Assembly (NCBI RefSeq): GCF_900115155.1
Contig: NZ_FOVM01000001.1
Span: 682,001 to 746,000 of the forward strand
Direction: 5' to 3'
DNA length: 64,000 nucleotides
From: Mycetocola miduiensis
Lineage (GTDB): Bacteria > Actinomycetota > Actinomycetes > Actinomycetales > Microbacteriaceae
Shown: positions 8,531 to 17,490 of the stretch, one piece after another
Position numbering within the stretch: position 1 is the first letter of the stretch
Layout: every line of letters starts with the position of its first letter
The notes under the pieces: model-generated
Database searches by the model: none
What the model was told of the DNA's origin: nothing
The model's input: only the letters and a program-made list of their open reading frames with translations
Made by a program: the position numbers and the translations under genes

Positions 8531-9055
8531 ATGACCTCCGCGCTCCCCGCCGTCCCGGATCTTCCCGAGGTGTGCGTCTGCTACATCCTCCGTGAAACCG
8601 GTCAGGGCGGTTACGAGGTTCTGCTCGGCGAGAAGAAGAAGGGACTCGGCCTCGGAAAGATGGTCGGACCGGGAGGAAAGCTCGAGATCGGTGAGTCGCC
8701 CGAGCAGGCTGTCGTGCGTGAAGTACTCGAGGAATCGGGTCTGAGGGTGCGCGAGGAGGACCTCGTCTCGCTAGGGCGTATCCGTTACGAGTTCCCCGAC
8801 CGACCCGCCTGGAGTCAGGTTTCGTGGGTGTTCGCGGTGCACGCCTGGGAGGGCGACATCGTGGAGTCCGATGAGCTCCTGTTGCACTGGCACCCGGTCG
8901 ACGACATCCCATTCGACCGCATGTGGGACGACGCTAAACACTGGCTCCCCGCAGCGCTCGACGGCGAGTACTGCGAGCGTCACTTCGTATTCGGCCCAGA
9001 CCTGTCGACGGTCGTGGCCGGCGACCTGCCCGCTACGCCTGCACGGCGAGGCTGA
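8531..9055 (+). CDS. NUDIX hydrolase, MutT / 8-oxo-dGTP diphosphatase-like
   Basis: A 174-residue NUDIX enzyme. The full Nudix box Gx5Ex7REUxEExGU is present from Gly49 (GKLEIGESPEQAVVREVLEE), with the metal-binding REVLEES core. Such proteins hydrolyse oxidised or modified nucleoside diphosphate derivatives; the wording of the N-terminus (CVCYILRE) resembles 8-oxo-dGTP diphosphatase. Its last 23 bp overlap, tail to tail, the end of the RecQ gene on the other strand. Confidence 0.92.
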   Translation: MTSALPAVPDLPEVCVCYILRETGQGGYEVLLGEKKKGLGLGKMVGPGGKLEIGESPEQAVVREVLEESGLRVREEDLVSLGRIRYEFPDRPAWSQVSWVFAVHAWEGDIVESDELLLHWHPVDDIPFDRMWDDAKHWLPAALDGEYCERHFVFGPDLSTVVAGDLPATPARRG

Positions 9056-11192
9056 ACGGCAGCACAGCGGATGCCCCGGCGCCGCGAAGCAGACGGCCGG
9101 CGACAGTGATCGTCCAGCGACTGTCGACCAGGTCATCGACCAGCAGAATGGGGCGGCCGCGGTAACCATCGAGAACGGTTACCAACTCGGGGTCGAGGCC
9201 GAATCGGTCCCAGACGCTGGCAAGCCGGTACGCGCTGTTGCCGCCGGGTTCGCCTGACGGGCCTCCGTTTTTGAGGCTGAGCGGGCCGAGGTAGGGCAGC
9301 CGGCCCACCTCAGACAGGGCGCGGGCCACGGAGTCCACCAGCTGGGGGCGGCGCCTGGACGGCATGCTGACCACCGCGGCCGGGCGTTCGTCCCACCCCC
9401 ACTCGGCCAGCACCCGGATGCAGGCCTGGATCAGCGCAGGGCTCGCCGGCGCATCCGGTGTTCCGGGCGAGAAAAGGTCGCGGAGGGTTCCGCCCCAGCC
9501 GAGGTCGGTCAGCCGGGCGAGGGCGCGGCCTGCCTCAACGCGGTCCGCTGGACCGATCTTGCCCTTCACGGGCACGCTGAGCTTGTCGGCCCCCGTCGGC
9601 CATTGCGCCCGCGGCTCGATGGTGACGCCGACGCGGCTGAGCGACTTCTGCGCCTGCCCGGATGCCTCCTCCCGCACGTCGCTCGGGTACCAGGCCGGCT
9701 GCCCCGCTGCGGCTGCACAGTTGTCGCAGCGACCGCAGGGAACAGCGGTGTCGTCGTCGAGGGCGCGCTGGAGAAATTCCATGCGGCATCCGGTCGTGCG
9801 TTCGTATTCGAGCATGGCGTTTTGCTCGTTGACGCGTGCGGCGGCGATGCGTTCGTAGCGTTCGGCGTCGTAAACCCAGGGTTGACCAGTGGCGATCCAG
9901 CCGCCGGTGACTCGCTGCACGGCGCCGTCCACGTCGAGCACTTTGAGGAGCAGTTCGAGTGGGGTTCGTTTGAGGTTGACCCGGGCTTCGAGGGCAGGCG
10001 TCGACAGCGGCACCCCTTCGAACGCGAGTTCGTCGATCACGGCGAGGGCCTTTTGCTCGTTCGGCATGGACGACGTGGCGAAGTACTGCCAGATTGCTTC
10101 GTCTTCGGTGCCTGGAAGGAGCAGAACGTCGGCGCTGGCCTGTTTGCCGGCGATTCTCGCCGCGCGGCCGGCCCGGCCGACCTGCTGGTAGTACGCGACC
10201 GGGGAGGAGGGAGCTCCGAGGTGGATCACAAAACCAAGATCAGGTTTGTCGAAACCCATGCCGAGCGCGCTGGTAGCGACGAGCGCCTTGACCTCATTGT
10301 TCTTGAGCGCTTGTTCCAGTCCTTCGCGATCACCGGCATCCGTTCGCCCGGTGTAGGCCTGCACCTCATGGCCCGCTTCGCGCAGAAGCCGGGCGGTGTC
10401 TTCGGCGGCGGAGACAGTGAGCGCATAGATGATGCCCGAGCCGGTCAGCTCGCCGAGGTGGCTGAGCAGCCAGCCGAGGCGCGCCCCGGCGTCTGGCAGC
10501 CGCAGAACACCGAGTCGGAGGGATGCTCGCGCCAGCGGGCCACGGATCGTCACGACTGGTTCGCCGCCGGCGTGCTCGAGCTGCTCGGCGACATCCGTCA
10601 CGACGCGGGAGTTGGCGGTTGCGGTCGTCGCCAGGACGGGCACGCCGTGCGGCATCTCAGCGATCAGGTCGCGGAGGCGGCGGTAGTCCGGGCGGAAGTC
10701 GTGGCCCCAGTCGGAGATACAGTGGGCTTCGTCGACCACGAGCAGGCCGGTCCGCGGGATGAGCTTGGGCAGCTGCTCCTCACGGAAGCGCGGGTTGTTG
10801 AGCCGCTCGGGTGAGACGAGGAGCACGTCGACCTCGTCTGCATCCAGCTTTTGCAGCACGTCGCCCCATTCGTGTGGGTTGGCGGAGTTGATGGCGACAG
10901 CGCGAACGCCGGCGCGGGCGGCGGCTTCGACCTGGTCGCGCATGAGGGCGAGCAGAGGAGAGACGAGCAGCGTCGGCCCTGCGCCCTGCCGACGGAGGAG
11001 CAGCGTCGCGACGAAGTAGACGGCGGACTTGCCCCAGCCGGTGCGCTGGACGACGAGGGCCCGCTGCCGGTCGGCGACAAGGGTCTCAATCGCCTCGAAC
11101 TGTCCGTCGTGAAAGTCAGCGTCGGGTGAGCCGACGAGGGTGCGCAGGATCTCGAGGGCGTTCGCGCGCGTGTCGATGCCGGTGTTCGTCAT
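9033..11192 (-). CDS. recQ: RecQ-family ATP-dependent DNA helicase with phosphoribosyltransferase-like C-terminus
   Basis: A 719-residue helicase. Motif I is TGWGKS (residues 51-56), motif II DEAH (154-157) is followed by the RecQ aromatic loop CISDWGHDF, and a RecQ-type zinc cluster is visible in a TGCR...CGRCDNC block after the helicase core. There is no HRDC domain. Instead the last 130 or so residues resemble a phosphoribosyltransferase: ILLVDDLVDSRWT near residue 682 matches the PRPP loop, which is a known architecture in actinobacterial RecQ-like proteins. The role is unwinding of recombination intermediates. ATG at 11192 was chosen; a longer frame to 11789 would run antisense through the next gene. 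Confidence 0.92.
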   Translation of the reverse strand: MTNTGIDTRANALEILRTLVGSPDADFHDGQFEAIETLVADRQRALVVQRTGWGKSAVYFVATLLLRRQGAGPTLLVSPLLALMRDQVEAAARAGVRAVAINSANPHEWGDVLQKLDADEVDVLLVSPERLNNPRFREEQLPKLIPRTGLLVVDEAHCISDWGHDFRPDYRRLRDLIAEMPHGVPVLATTATANSRVVTDVAEQLEHAGGEPVVTIRGPLARASLRLGVLRLPDAGARLGWLLSHLGELTGSGIIYALTVSAAEDTARLLREAGHEVQAYTGRTDAGDREGLEQALKNNEVKALVATSALGMGFDKPDLGFVIHLGAPSSPVAYYQQVGRAGRAARIAGKQASADVLLLPGTEDEAIWQYFATSSMPNEQKALAVIDELAFEGVPLSTPALEARVNLKRTPLELLLKVLDVDGAVQRVTGGWIATGQPWVYDAERYERIAAARVNEQNAMLEYERTTGCRMEFLQRALDDDTAVPCGRCDNCAAAAGQPAWYPSDVREEASGQAQKSLSRVGVTIEPRAQWPTGADKLSVPVKGKIGPADRVEAGRALARLTDLGWGGTLRDLFSPGTPDAPASPALIQACIRVLAEWGWDERPAAVVSMPSRRRPQLVDSVARALSEVGRLPYLGPLSLKNGGPSGEPGGNSAYRLASVWDRFGLDPELVTVLDGYRGRPILLVDDLVDSRWTITVAGRLLRGAGASAVLPFSLAVQA

Positions 11193-11250
11193 GCTCCCAG
11201 CTTGGCAGGTGCTGCTGACAGCCCCGGCGGCCGGATGCTTGGGAGCATGG

Positions 11251-11319
11251 CCCGCGCGGGAGAAATTACATCGCGCGGGCGCAATTTCACCCGCGCGATG
11301 CAAAAAGACCCGCGCGGGG
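11251..11319. repeat. CGCGCGGG-rich intergenic repeat, copy 2
   Basis: A 69-bp element of alternating CCCGCGCGGG / TCGCGCGGG / CCCGCGCGA arms with AT-rich spacers. TCGCGCGGG and CCCGCGCGA form a 9-bp stem. It is about 90 percent identical by eye to the element at 11803-11871 and in the same orientation. The remaining bases between recQ and the next gene (11320-11444) show nothing else clear. Confidence 0.8.
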
Positions 11320-11444
11320 CCGTCGCGACCGCGGAGATAACTGGGTCTTACACACGAGGCAACGAGGTGGAAAAGTGGCACTACGTCGCCGTCGACAGCA
11401 CGCAGCGGGAGAGGTGGACCCATGACGCAGCCTGAGGTCCCGCC

Positions 11445-11795
11445 GTGCCTGTGACAACCCCTGCAGAGGTGGAGGAGCGGCTCAACTCCATCCTCGATCG
11501 GTACCGCCCCGAGCTGGTGGACGGAACCATCTATGGCATCCCAGCGCTCGTGTGGCCCGGTGCAACCGGCCACGACTACTTCGCCGCGCTCAAACAGGGC
11601 ACGAACAAAGTTGGGCTCTACCTCATCATCGCGGACCGATACCCGGAAGACCTCGAACTGGCCTCGGATGCCTTCCGATCCCGGCGCACAGGGCGAGCGA
11701 CCTTCTCGTTCGCGTCGCTCGACGACACGATGGAGGCCGAACTCATCGGCCTCCTCGACCGGTTGATGGAGCGGTACCGGTCCGAGCACGCGTAG
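11445..11795 (+). CDS. DUF1801-like (YdhG fold) protein
   Basis: A 116-residue small cytosolic protein with the look of the DUF1801 family: an N-terminal helix, the YGIPALVW strand, then YFAALKQGTNKVGLYL, and a C-terminal helical part. No catalytic function has been established for the family. The start GTG at 11445 has only a weak ribosome-binding site, and GTG at 11451 is an alternative. The gene is enclosed by two near-identical CGCGCGGG repeats, 11251-11319 and 11803-11871, in the same orientation. Confidence 0.75.
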   Translation: MPVTTPAEVEERLNSILDRYRPELVDGTIYGIPALVWPGATGHDYFAALKQGTNKVGLYLIIADRYPEDLELASDAFRSRRTGRATFSFASLDDTMEAELIGLLDRLMERYRSEHA

Positions 11796-11802
11796 TCACG
11801 CC

Positions 11803-11871
11803 GCCCGCGCGGGAGAAACTGCGTCGCGCGGGCGCAATTTAACCCGCGTGATGCAAAAAGACCCGCGCGAC
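11803..11871. repeat. CGCGCGGG-rich intergenic repeat, copy 3
   Basis: A 69-bp near-copy of the element at 11251-11319, starting 8 bp after the stop of the DUF1801-like gene. Differences are a few point changes, several of them in the AT-rich spacers. It may serve as a terminator between the convergent genes at 11795 and 11911. Confidence 0.8.
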
Positions 11872-11910
11872 CGTGCAGGAAGGGGCGACCCGCCCCGCGG
11901 CATCCGCTCG

Positions 11911-12282
11911 TCAGCCGTCGACGATCTGCTTTCCCAAGGGGAGAAGAGCGACGGGCACCATTTTGAAGTTGGCCCAGCCGAATGGGATGCCGATGATGGT
12001 GATGAAGAGGGCGACGCCGCTGAGAATGTGCCCGAGGGCAAGCCACCACCCGGCGAGGACCACCCACACCACGTTTCCCAGAACCGAACCGATGCCTGCC
12101 GTCGGTTTGTCGACGACCTCTTTGCCGAAGGGCCACAGCGCGTAGAGCCCGATCCGTGCGGCAGCGATGCCCCACGGGATAGTGACAATGAGGATGAACA
12201 TGGCGGCTGCGGCGAGCATGTAGCCGAGAAACAGCCAGAATCCCGACAGAACCACCCAGATGATGTTCAACAGAGTTTTCAT
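11911..12282 (-). CDS. YccF domain-containing inner membrane protein
   Basis: A 123-residue membrane protein with two duplicated YccF (DUF307) halves. Each has a hydrophobic segment ending in a related motif, IVTIPWGIAAARI in the first and IIGIPFGWANFKM in the second. About four membrane segments are expected. Function is unknown; some family members are linked to transport. The start is ATG at 12282 (MKTLLNIIWVVL). A longer frame adds 48 residues of non-membrane sequence and is rejected. Confidence 0.9.
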   Translation of the reverse strand: MKTLLNIIWVVLSGFWLFLGYMLAAAAMFILIVTIPWGIAAARIGLYALWPFGKEVVDKPTAGIGSVLGNVVWVVLAGWWLALGHILSGVALFITIIGIPFGWANFKMVPVALLPLGKQIVDG

Positions 12283-12437
12283 GATCCATCCAGTCTGGCA
12301 CCCCAGCTGTGCCGGCGCTTCGTGGGCACAACTCAGTCTGAACGGGCCCCAAGCCAGCCGAAATCCTCGGGTCAACGGTCTCACGGCAGCTGCAGGCTGA
12401 ATTATGCGCACCCCCGGACGGTGCAAGACTGGGGACC

Positions 12438-13964
12438 GTGACTTCTGAGCTCGTGCAGCGCCTCCGATCTGACCTCGACTCCGCCCGGTTCACGGTGACG
12501 ACGCTCACCGGCCTGTGGGGCGATGAAGCGGATGCCGCTTTGCACCGCAACGAGAGGGTCCCGGCTCTGCGTGCGCTCGCGCGACGACGTGAGGAGACCG
12601 GGGCCGAGGCATCCGCCACCCTCGCCCGGCTGTTCGTGCTCGGCCTGCCTGTGCAGCGTGAAGAGTTGGAAGCAGCCCTGCCGACCCTCGGAGCCGACGG
12701 GGCAGCCCAGCTCGAACTCGTCGCCGTCGACGACACGGAGGTGCGTCCGCTCGTCGACCTGCGCCCGTACAGTTTCGTCGACGCGGCCGGCGCAGGCAGC
12801 TGGTGGATCGTTTCCGACCTCGGCGAACTGGCCCTCGGTCGGCCGCTCGGTGAGGAACATGTGCTCGGTGTCGGCGGCGCGTCGATGACGCTCAGTGGCC
12901 TGATGATGCAGACCCCGGTCGGCAGCGTGCTCGACCTCGGAACCGGATGCGGCATCCAGGCGATGCACGCCGCCCGGCATGCCGTGTCCGTCATCGCCAC
13001 CGACATCTCCAAGCGGGCACTCGTTATCGCGCGACTCAACGCCGAACTCAATGGCATCCACAACATCGAATTCCGGCACGGCAACCTCTTCGAACCCGTG
13101 CGCGGGGAACGATTCGACCAGATCGTCTCGAACCCACCGTTCGTCATCACGCCGCGCAGCGAGGGTGTTCCCGCCTATGAGTACCGCGACGGCGGCATGG
13201 AGGGTGACGCGCTCGTCGAAGCCGTCCTCCGGGGAGCGGCCGCCCACCTGCACCCGGGCGGGGTCGCCCAGCTGCTCGGCAACTGGGAGTACCGCGTCGG
13301 TCAGGACGCTTTCCGCCGGGTCGGCGGCTGGGTCGACGGCACCGGACTCGACGCCTGGATCATCGAACGTGACGTTCAGGATCCCGCCCAATACGCCGAA
13401 ACCTGGATCCGCGACGGCGGCACCCGCTCAGGCACGCCGGAGTTCGAACACCTCTACACGGCGTGGCTCGACGACTTCGCCGCCCGCCGCGTCACCTCGG
13501 TCGGCTTCGGTTACATCACTCTTCGGATGCCGCTGGCCGGGTCCCCGACGCTGCGTCGTCTCGAGCGGATGCACGGCGCCCTCGGCTCCAACGAGACCGG
13601 GCTCGGCATCCACCTCGCGGCGGCACTCGCGGGCCATGACTGGCAGGTTGTGCGGTCGAATGAGGAACTCGGCCTCGCCCAACTCGCTGTCGCGCTGGAT
13701 GTGACGGAGGAACGTCACTACTGGCCGGGCGCGGAGCATCCGACAGCCCTCATGCTGCGCCAGGGCGGAGGTTTCGGCCGCACCGTCCGCATGGACACGG
13801 GGCTCGCCGCCCTCGTAGGGGCAAGTGACGGCGACCTGTCGGTCGCTGCGGTGGTCGCCGCGATCGCCCAGTTGCTCGACGCCGACTACCTCGAGTTGCT
13901 CGATGAGCTGCTGCCGCGCGTGCGGGCTCTCGTCGACGACGGCTTTTTGCTGCCCCCGGCCTAA
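12438..13964 (+). CDS. SAM-dependent class I methyltransferase (HemK/Rlm-like small domain)
   Basis: A 508-residue protein. The catalytic domain sits at residues 150-300: the SAM loop LDLGTGCGIQAMHAA, the acidic end of strand 2 ATDIS, and the NPPF motif (SNPPFVIT) that marks methylation of a planar nitrogen, as on glutamine or adenine. An N-terminal domain (1-145) and a long C-terminal part (300-508) flank it. This three-part form is common in Actinobacteria under the name methyltransferase, with no proven substrate; rRNA or a release factor is possible. GTG at 12438 is the start. A hairpin directly follows the stop. Confidence 0.87.
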   Translation: MTSELVQRLRSDLDSARFTVTTLTGLWGDEADAALHRNERVPALRALARRREETGAEASATLARLFVLGLPVQREELEAALPTLGADGAAQLELVAVDDTEVRPLVDLRPYSFVDAAGAGSWWIVSDLGELALGRPLGEEHVLGVGGASMTLSGLMMQTPVGSVLDLGTGCGIQAMHAARHAVSVIATDISKRALVIARLNAELNGIHNIEFRHGNLFEPVRGERFDQIVSNPPFVITPRSEGVPAYEYRDGGMEGDALVEAVLRGAAAHLHPGGVAQLLGNWEYRVGQDAFRRVGGWVDGTGLDAWIIERDVQDPAQYAETWIRDGGTRSGTPEFEHLYTAWLDDFAARRVTSVGFGYITLRMPLAGSPTLRRLERMHGALGSNETGLGIHLAAALAGHDWQVVRSNEELGLAQLAVALDVTEERHYWPGAEHPTALMLRQGGGFGRTVRMDTGLAALVGASDGDLSVAAVVAAIAQLLDADYLELLDELLPRVRALVDDGFLLPPA

Positions 13965-13973
13965 GCCGTCGCG

Positions 13974-14001
13974 CTCCGGCCTAAGCCGCCTGAGGCCGGA
14001 G
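13974..14001 (+). terminator. Hairpin after the methyltransferase gene
   Basis: CTCCGGCCT (13974-13982) pairs with AGGCCGGAG (13993-14001) over 9 bp with a 10-nt loop. It begins 10 bp after the stop codon. There is no T tract, so termination is likely but not certain. Confidence 0.55.
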
Positions 14002-14084
14002 AAATAGGGCAACTGCCCGATACTCGGCCCCCTCCTTAGAGAACACGATGAATACATCATCACAACCTGAGGAGAGTTGAGATC

Positions 14085-14321
14085 ATGCAGATTTCCGGAG
14101 AATACGGGACCGAACTACTTCTTCGCTACACGGAGGAGCAGCTGAGCCGTGACCTGGAGCGTCGCCGCATCGGAAACGAACGACAGGCGGAAACCCCGGC
14201 GAAGAAGCGCCACCCGCGCGGAACAATGCGTGCCCGGTTGGCTGCCCTTCTCGCGGGCGAGGGGATGCCGGTTGGTCGGCAGGACGTCGGGGTGTCCGCG
14301 GTCCACGCGGCCCACCGGTGA
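14085..14321 (+). CDS. Small basic hypothetical protein
   Basis: A 78-residue, Arg/Glu-rich protein that I do not recognise. The first half (residues 1-38) is probably helical, with LLLRYTEEQLSRDLERRR; the second half is basic. ATG at 14085 has a clear AGGAGAG ribosome-binding site 9 bp upstream, which supports expression. Its TGA overlaps a GTG start candidate of the LuxR regulator, so the two may be translationally coupled. Confidence 0.65.
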   Translation: MQISGEYGTELLLRYTEEQLSRDLERRRIGNERQAETPAKKRHPRGTMRARLAALLAGEGMPVGRQDVGVSAVHAAHR

Positions 14322-14428
14322 CTCCCACCTCACCCGCGTGGGCGCCGTCCGCGTCAGTGGCGGTTACCGACGGTGTTGTGACCGAAACCCGCTCGACCGC
14401 TGTCAGGGGTCCGTGGGACCATGAGGGT

Positions 14429-17398
14429 ATGAGGTCACCGGCGGCGAGCCCATCGATGATCGGGCGCGAGTCCGAACTGGCCCAGCTGCGGGCGGCGCTC
14501 GACGACACCCTGAACGGACGCCCACGTGGCGTCGTCGTTTCGGGAGAAGCGGGCATCGGCAAAACGCGGCTCCTTGAAGAATTCCTTGCCCAGGCGTCGG
14601 TCGAAGCAATCGTCGTCGCCGGGCAATGCGTCGACCTGGGAACGGTCGGAGCACCGTACGCCCCGATCAAGGGCGTGCTTCGGGGGCTCGTTGAACAGAT
14701 CGGTGCGGATGCTGTCCTCGACGCGGGCGGCCCGGGCCGCGACGCACTGACCGCGCTGCTTCCAGAACTGGGTGAAACCCCGTTCGACCGTACGGAGTCG
14801 GGCTCCAACCGCCTGCATGAGACGGTCGCCGTCCTGCTCGAGACGGTGTCCCAGCGCTCTCCCGTCGTCGTCGTCATCGAAGACCTGCACTGGGCTGACG
14901 ACGCGACCCTCAACCTGCTGCGATTCCTCCTTCGCGCGCTGACACGGGGCCGGCTCCTCGTCATCCTGAGCTTCCGGACCGAAGACGTGCCACGAGGGCA
15001 TCCGCTTCGTGGGCTCATCTCCGAGCTGGAACGGTCACGCAGTGTCTCGCGGATCGACATTCCACGGCTCGATCGCACCGACGTGCGCCAACAGGTGCAG
15101 GAAATCCTGGGAACGATTCCCGACGACGAAGCGTTCGACAACCTTTTCGCACGGAGCGAGGGCATCCCGTTCTTTGTCGAAGAACTCGTCGGGTTCGACG
15201 AGACCTGTGAAGGAGACCTTCCGTGGACCCTTCGCGAACTGCTGCTCGCCCGCTATGAGCGGCTGAGCGACGAGACACAGCACTTCCTCCGGATGCTGTC
15301 GGCCGGCGGGGTGCGCGTTGACCATGACCTTCTCGTGCAGGTGTACTCCGCAGACGCAGACATCCTCGACCGGGCCGCTCGAGAGGCAGTCTTCGCGAAC
15401 ATCCTGATGGCCGACTCTCGCGGTTACGCCTTTCGCCATGCTCTCGTGCGCGAGGCGATCCACTCCGAGCTGTTGCCTGGGGAACGCTCCCGGTTCCACA
15501 CCCGATACGCCGAAGCTCTCGAGGCCATACCTGGCGACCGGCGTCTGGCGGTGGAGATCTCCTATCACTGGCTCGCCGCCCACGACGCTCCGCGCGCATT
15601 CCGTGCGTCCCTTTCGGCGATGAGCGAGGCGCGGGCGACCTACGCCTACGGGACGGCAGCCCAGATGGGCGAACGGGCCCTTGAGCTCTGGGACCAGGTC
15701 CAGGATGCGGAGTCCGTCGCGAACCGTAAGAAGGTCGACCTGATCGCGCAGACGGCATCCGTGCTGCGCAACGCCGGCGAGGGGGAACGCTCGCTTGCCA
15801 TGGTCAACCTCGCACTCGAGGAGTGCCCCCGCGACGACACCTACCGTTATGCCCGCCTGCTGCGAGACAAGGCCATGCACCTGGGCAACCTCGGTAAACC
15901 TGGAACAATCGAGTTGATCCGCGAGGCGCTCGAACTTATTCCGCGCGGGTCGAGCGGAGTTGTCGGGACCGCAGGCCTGAGCGGGTCTGCCTTGACGGCA
16001 TCCGAGTTACGCTCAGCCATGCTCGCGGGACTCGCCGGTCGACTGATGATTGACGGCCAGTTCACCGAGGCTGAGACCATCGCGGCCGAAGGGCTCGAGG
16101 AGGCTCTGTCGGCAGGCTCCGACCGGAACGCATCGATAGCGTCGAACATCCTCGGCGCGTCACTGATCGACACCGGGCGGATCGAGGAAGGACTTGCTCG
16201 CTGGGAGGACGCACAACGTTTCGCTGAGAACGACCCCACTGCGATGCTCCGCTACCGCGTGAACGCGTCAGACGGCGAATACCTCCTCGGCCACTACGCC
16301 GAAGCGCTGCGCATCGCCGAAGCGGGAGTCGCCCGCGCCCATGAGCTCGGCGTCGAACGCAGTTCGGGAATCGTTCTCCAGGCGAACGCGATCGACCCTC
16401 TCATCGCGCTCGGCGACTGGGAGCGCGCTGACCGGCACATCAACCGGGCGCTTACCCTGCTGTCCTCGAGCACCTTCGACGCCTACCTGCAGCGGGCGCG
16501 GCTCTTCTTGATGATCTGGCGGGGAGACATCGACGGGGCGACGAAGGCGTACCGCAGCATGCGGGCACCGTTCCTTGCCCTCGCTGAGGTCGAGCTGCAG
16601 GTGAAACTGGGCCATGCCCGCACCGCAGCGGAACTGGCCCTCGCCCGCCACGACCCGAAGCAGGCCTGGGTCGACGTTGCCGTGCTGTTTGATCCCGACC
16701 GCCGCCCGTACCCCGGCTACGACCTGCCACTCCTCGCGACGGCGGCTCGCACGCTTGCCGAACTTCGAGCCTTGCCAGAGCCGCTCGATGCTCTTAGGAG
16801 TGGCGCTATTGCGACCGTGGCTGCCGATGCTGCTGCCGCCGAAGCGCACATCCGGGAGCTGACCGCCAGCCTGGCGTTCTGGCCGACCAGCAGGCTCTGG
16901 TCGACGCTGATCAATGCCGAGCTCTCCGGTCCAACCGGAACCGGCAACGACCCCGAGGCCTGGCAGCGCGCCGTCGACGACACGGGCACCGACCCTGCAT
17001 CACCCGCACACCTCCGCCCCTACGTTCTGCTCCGCCTCGGCCGCGCACAGACGGAATCGGGCGACCGAACCGCAGCGGCGGCATCCCTGCTGGATTCGAT
17101 CGCCGAAGCCGATCTTCTCGGTGCCGGCCTCATCCGGACTGAGGCCGAAAAGGTGGCATCGCGAGCCGGCATCGCCCTCGACGACACATTCGCGCGTCCT
17201 GCAATGGATGCCGCGGAACTCACCGCCCGCGAACGGCAGGTCCTCGAACTGATCGCCCAGGGCATGAGTAACCGGCAGATCGGAGAACAGCTGTTCATCA
17301 GCTCGAAGACAGCGAGCGTGCACGTGTCAGCGATCCTCCGCAAACTCGGGGCGGCCACCCGAACAGAGGCTGCGTTCCTCGCCAGACAACTCGTGTGA
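14429..17398 (+). CDS. Large ATP-binding LuxR-family regulator (LAL-type)
   Basis: A 989-residue transcription regulator of the STAND/LAL class. Residues 8-300 form an AAA/NACHT-like ATPase with the Walker A motif GEAGIGKT near residue 38 and a Walker B-like VVIEDLHWADD. The middle is a long helical TPR-like repeat region for ligand or partner binding. The last 65 residues are a LuxR helix-turn-helix (LTARERQVLELIAQGMSNRQ). Such proteins activate catabolic or secondary-metabolite genes when bound to a ligand. ATG at 14429 is adopted because homology starts within ten residues; a GTG at 14318, overlapping the previous stop as GTGA, would add 37 residues and cannot be excluded. Confidence 0.88.
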   Translation: MRSPAASPSMIGRESELAQLRAALDDTLNGRPRGVVVSGEAGIGKTRLLEEFLAQASVEAIVVAGQCVDLGTVGAPYAPIKGVLRGLVEQIGADAVLDAGGPGRDALTALLPELGETPFDRTESGSNRLHETVAVLLETVSQRSPVVVVIEDLHWADDATLNLLRFLLRALTRGRLLVILSFRTEDVPRGHPLRGLISELERSRSVSRIDIPRLDRTDVRQQVQEILGTIPDDEAFDNLFARSEGIPFFVEELVGFDETCEGDLPWTLRELLLARYERLSDETQHFLRMLSAGGVRVDHDLLVQVYSADADILDRAAREAVFANILMADSRGYAFRHALVREAIHSELLPGERSRFHTRYAEALEAIPGDRRLAVEISYHWLAAHDAPRAFRASLSAMSEARATYAYGTAAQMGERALELWDQVQDAESVANRKKVDLIAQTASVLRNAGEGERSLAMVNLALEECPRDDTYRYARLLRDKAMHLGNLGKPGTIELIREALELIPRGSSGVVGTAGLSGSALTASELRSAMLAGLAGRLMIDGQFTEAETIAAEGLEEALSAGSDRNASIASNILGASLIDTGRIEEGLARWEDAQRFAENDPTAMLRYRVNASDGEYLLGHYAEALRIAEAGVARAHELGVERSSGIVLQANAIDPLIALGDWERADRHINRALTLLSSSTFDAYLQRARLFLMIWRGDIDGATKAYRSMRAPFLALAEVELQVKLGHARTAAELALARHDPKQAWVDVAVLFDPDRRPYPGYDLPLLATAARTLAELRALPEPLDALRSGAIATVAADAAAAEAHIRELTASLAFWPTSRLWSTLINAELSGPTGTGNDPEAWQRAVDDTGTDPASPAHLRPYVLLRLGRAQTESGDRTAAAASLLDSIAEADLLGAGLIRTEAEKVASRAGIALDDTFARPAMDAAELTARERQVLELIAQGMSNRQIGEQLFISSKTASVHVSAILRKLGAATRTEAAFLARQLV

Positions 17399-17490
17399 AA
17401 CGAGACAGCTCGTGTGAAACGCGGCTCGTTTGAAACGCCTCGCTGACCTACCATGAAGGTTCAGGCCCGTTGCCCTCAGGGGAGGTTGCC

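Noticed and set aside
11618-13150. A 510-codon minus frame across the YccF and methyltransferase region
   Set aside because: It crosses three genes on both strands and ignores their start and stop sites; low-complexity Ser/Arg content marks it as a shadow.
12402-13391. A long minus frame across the methyltransferase gene
   Set aside because: The plus-strand gene has SAM and NPPF motifs; the minus frame has none.
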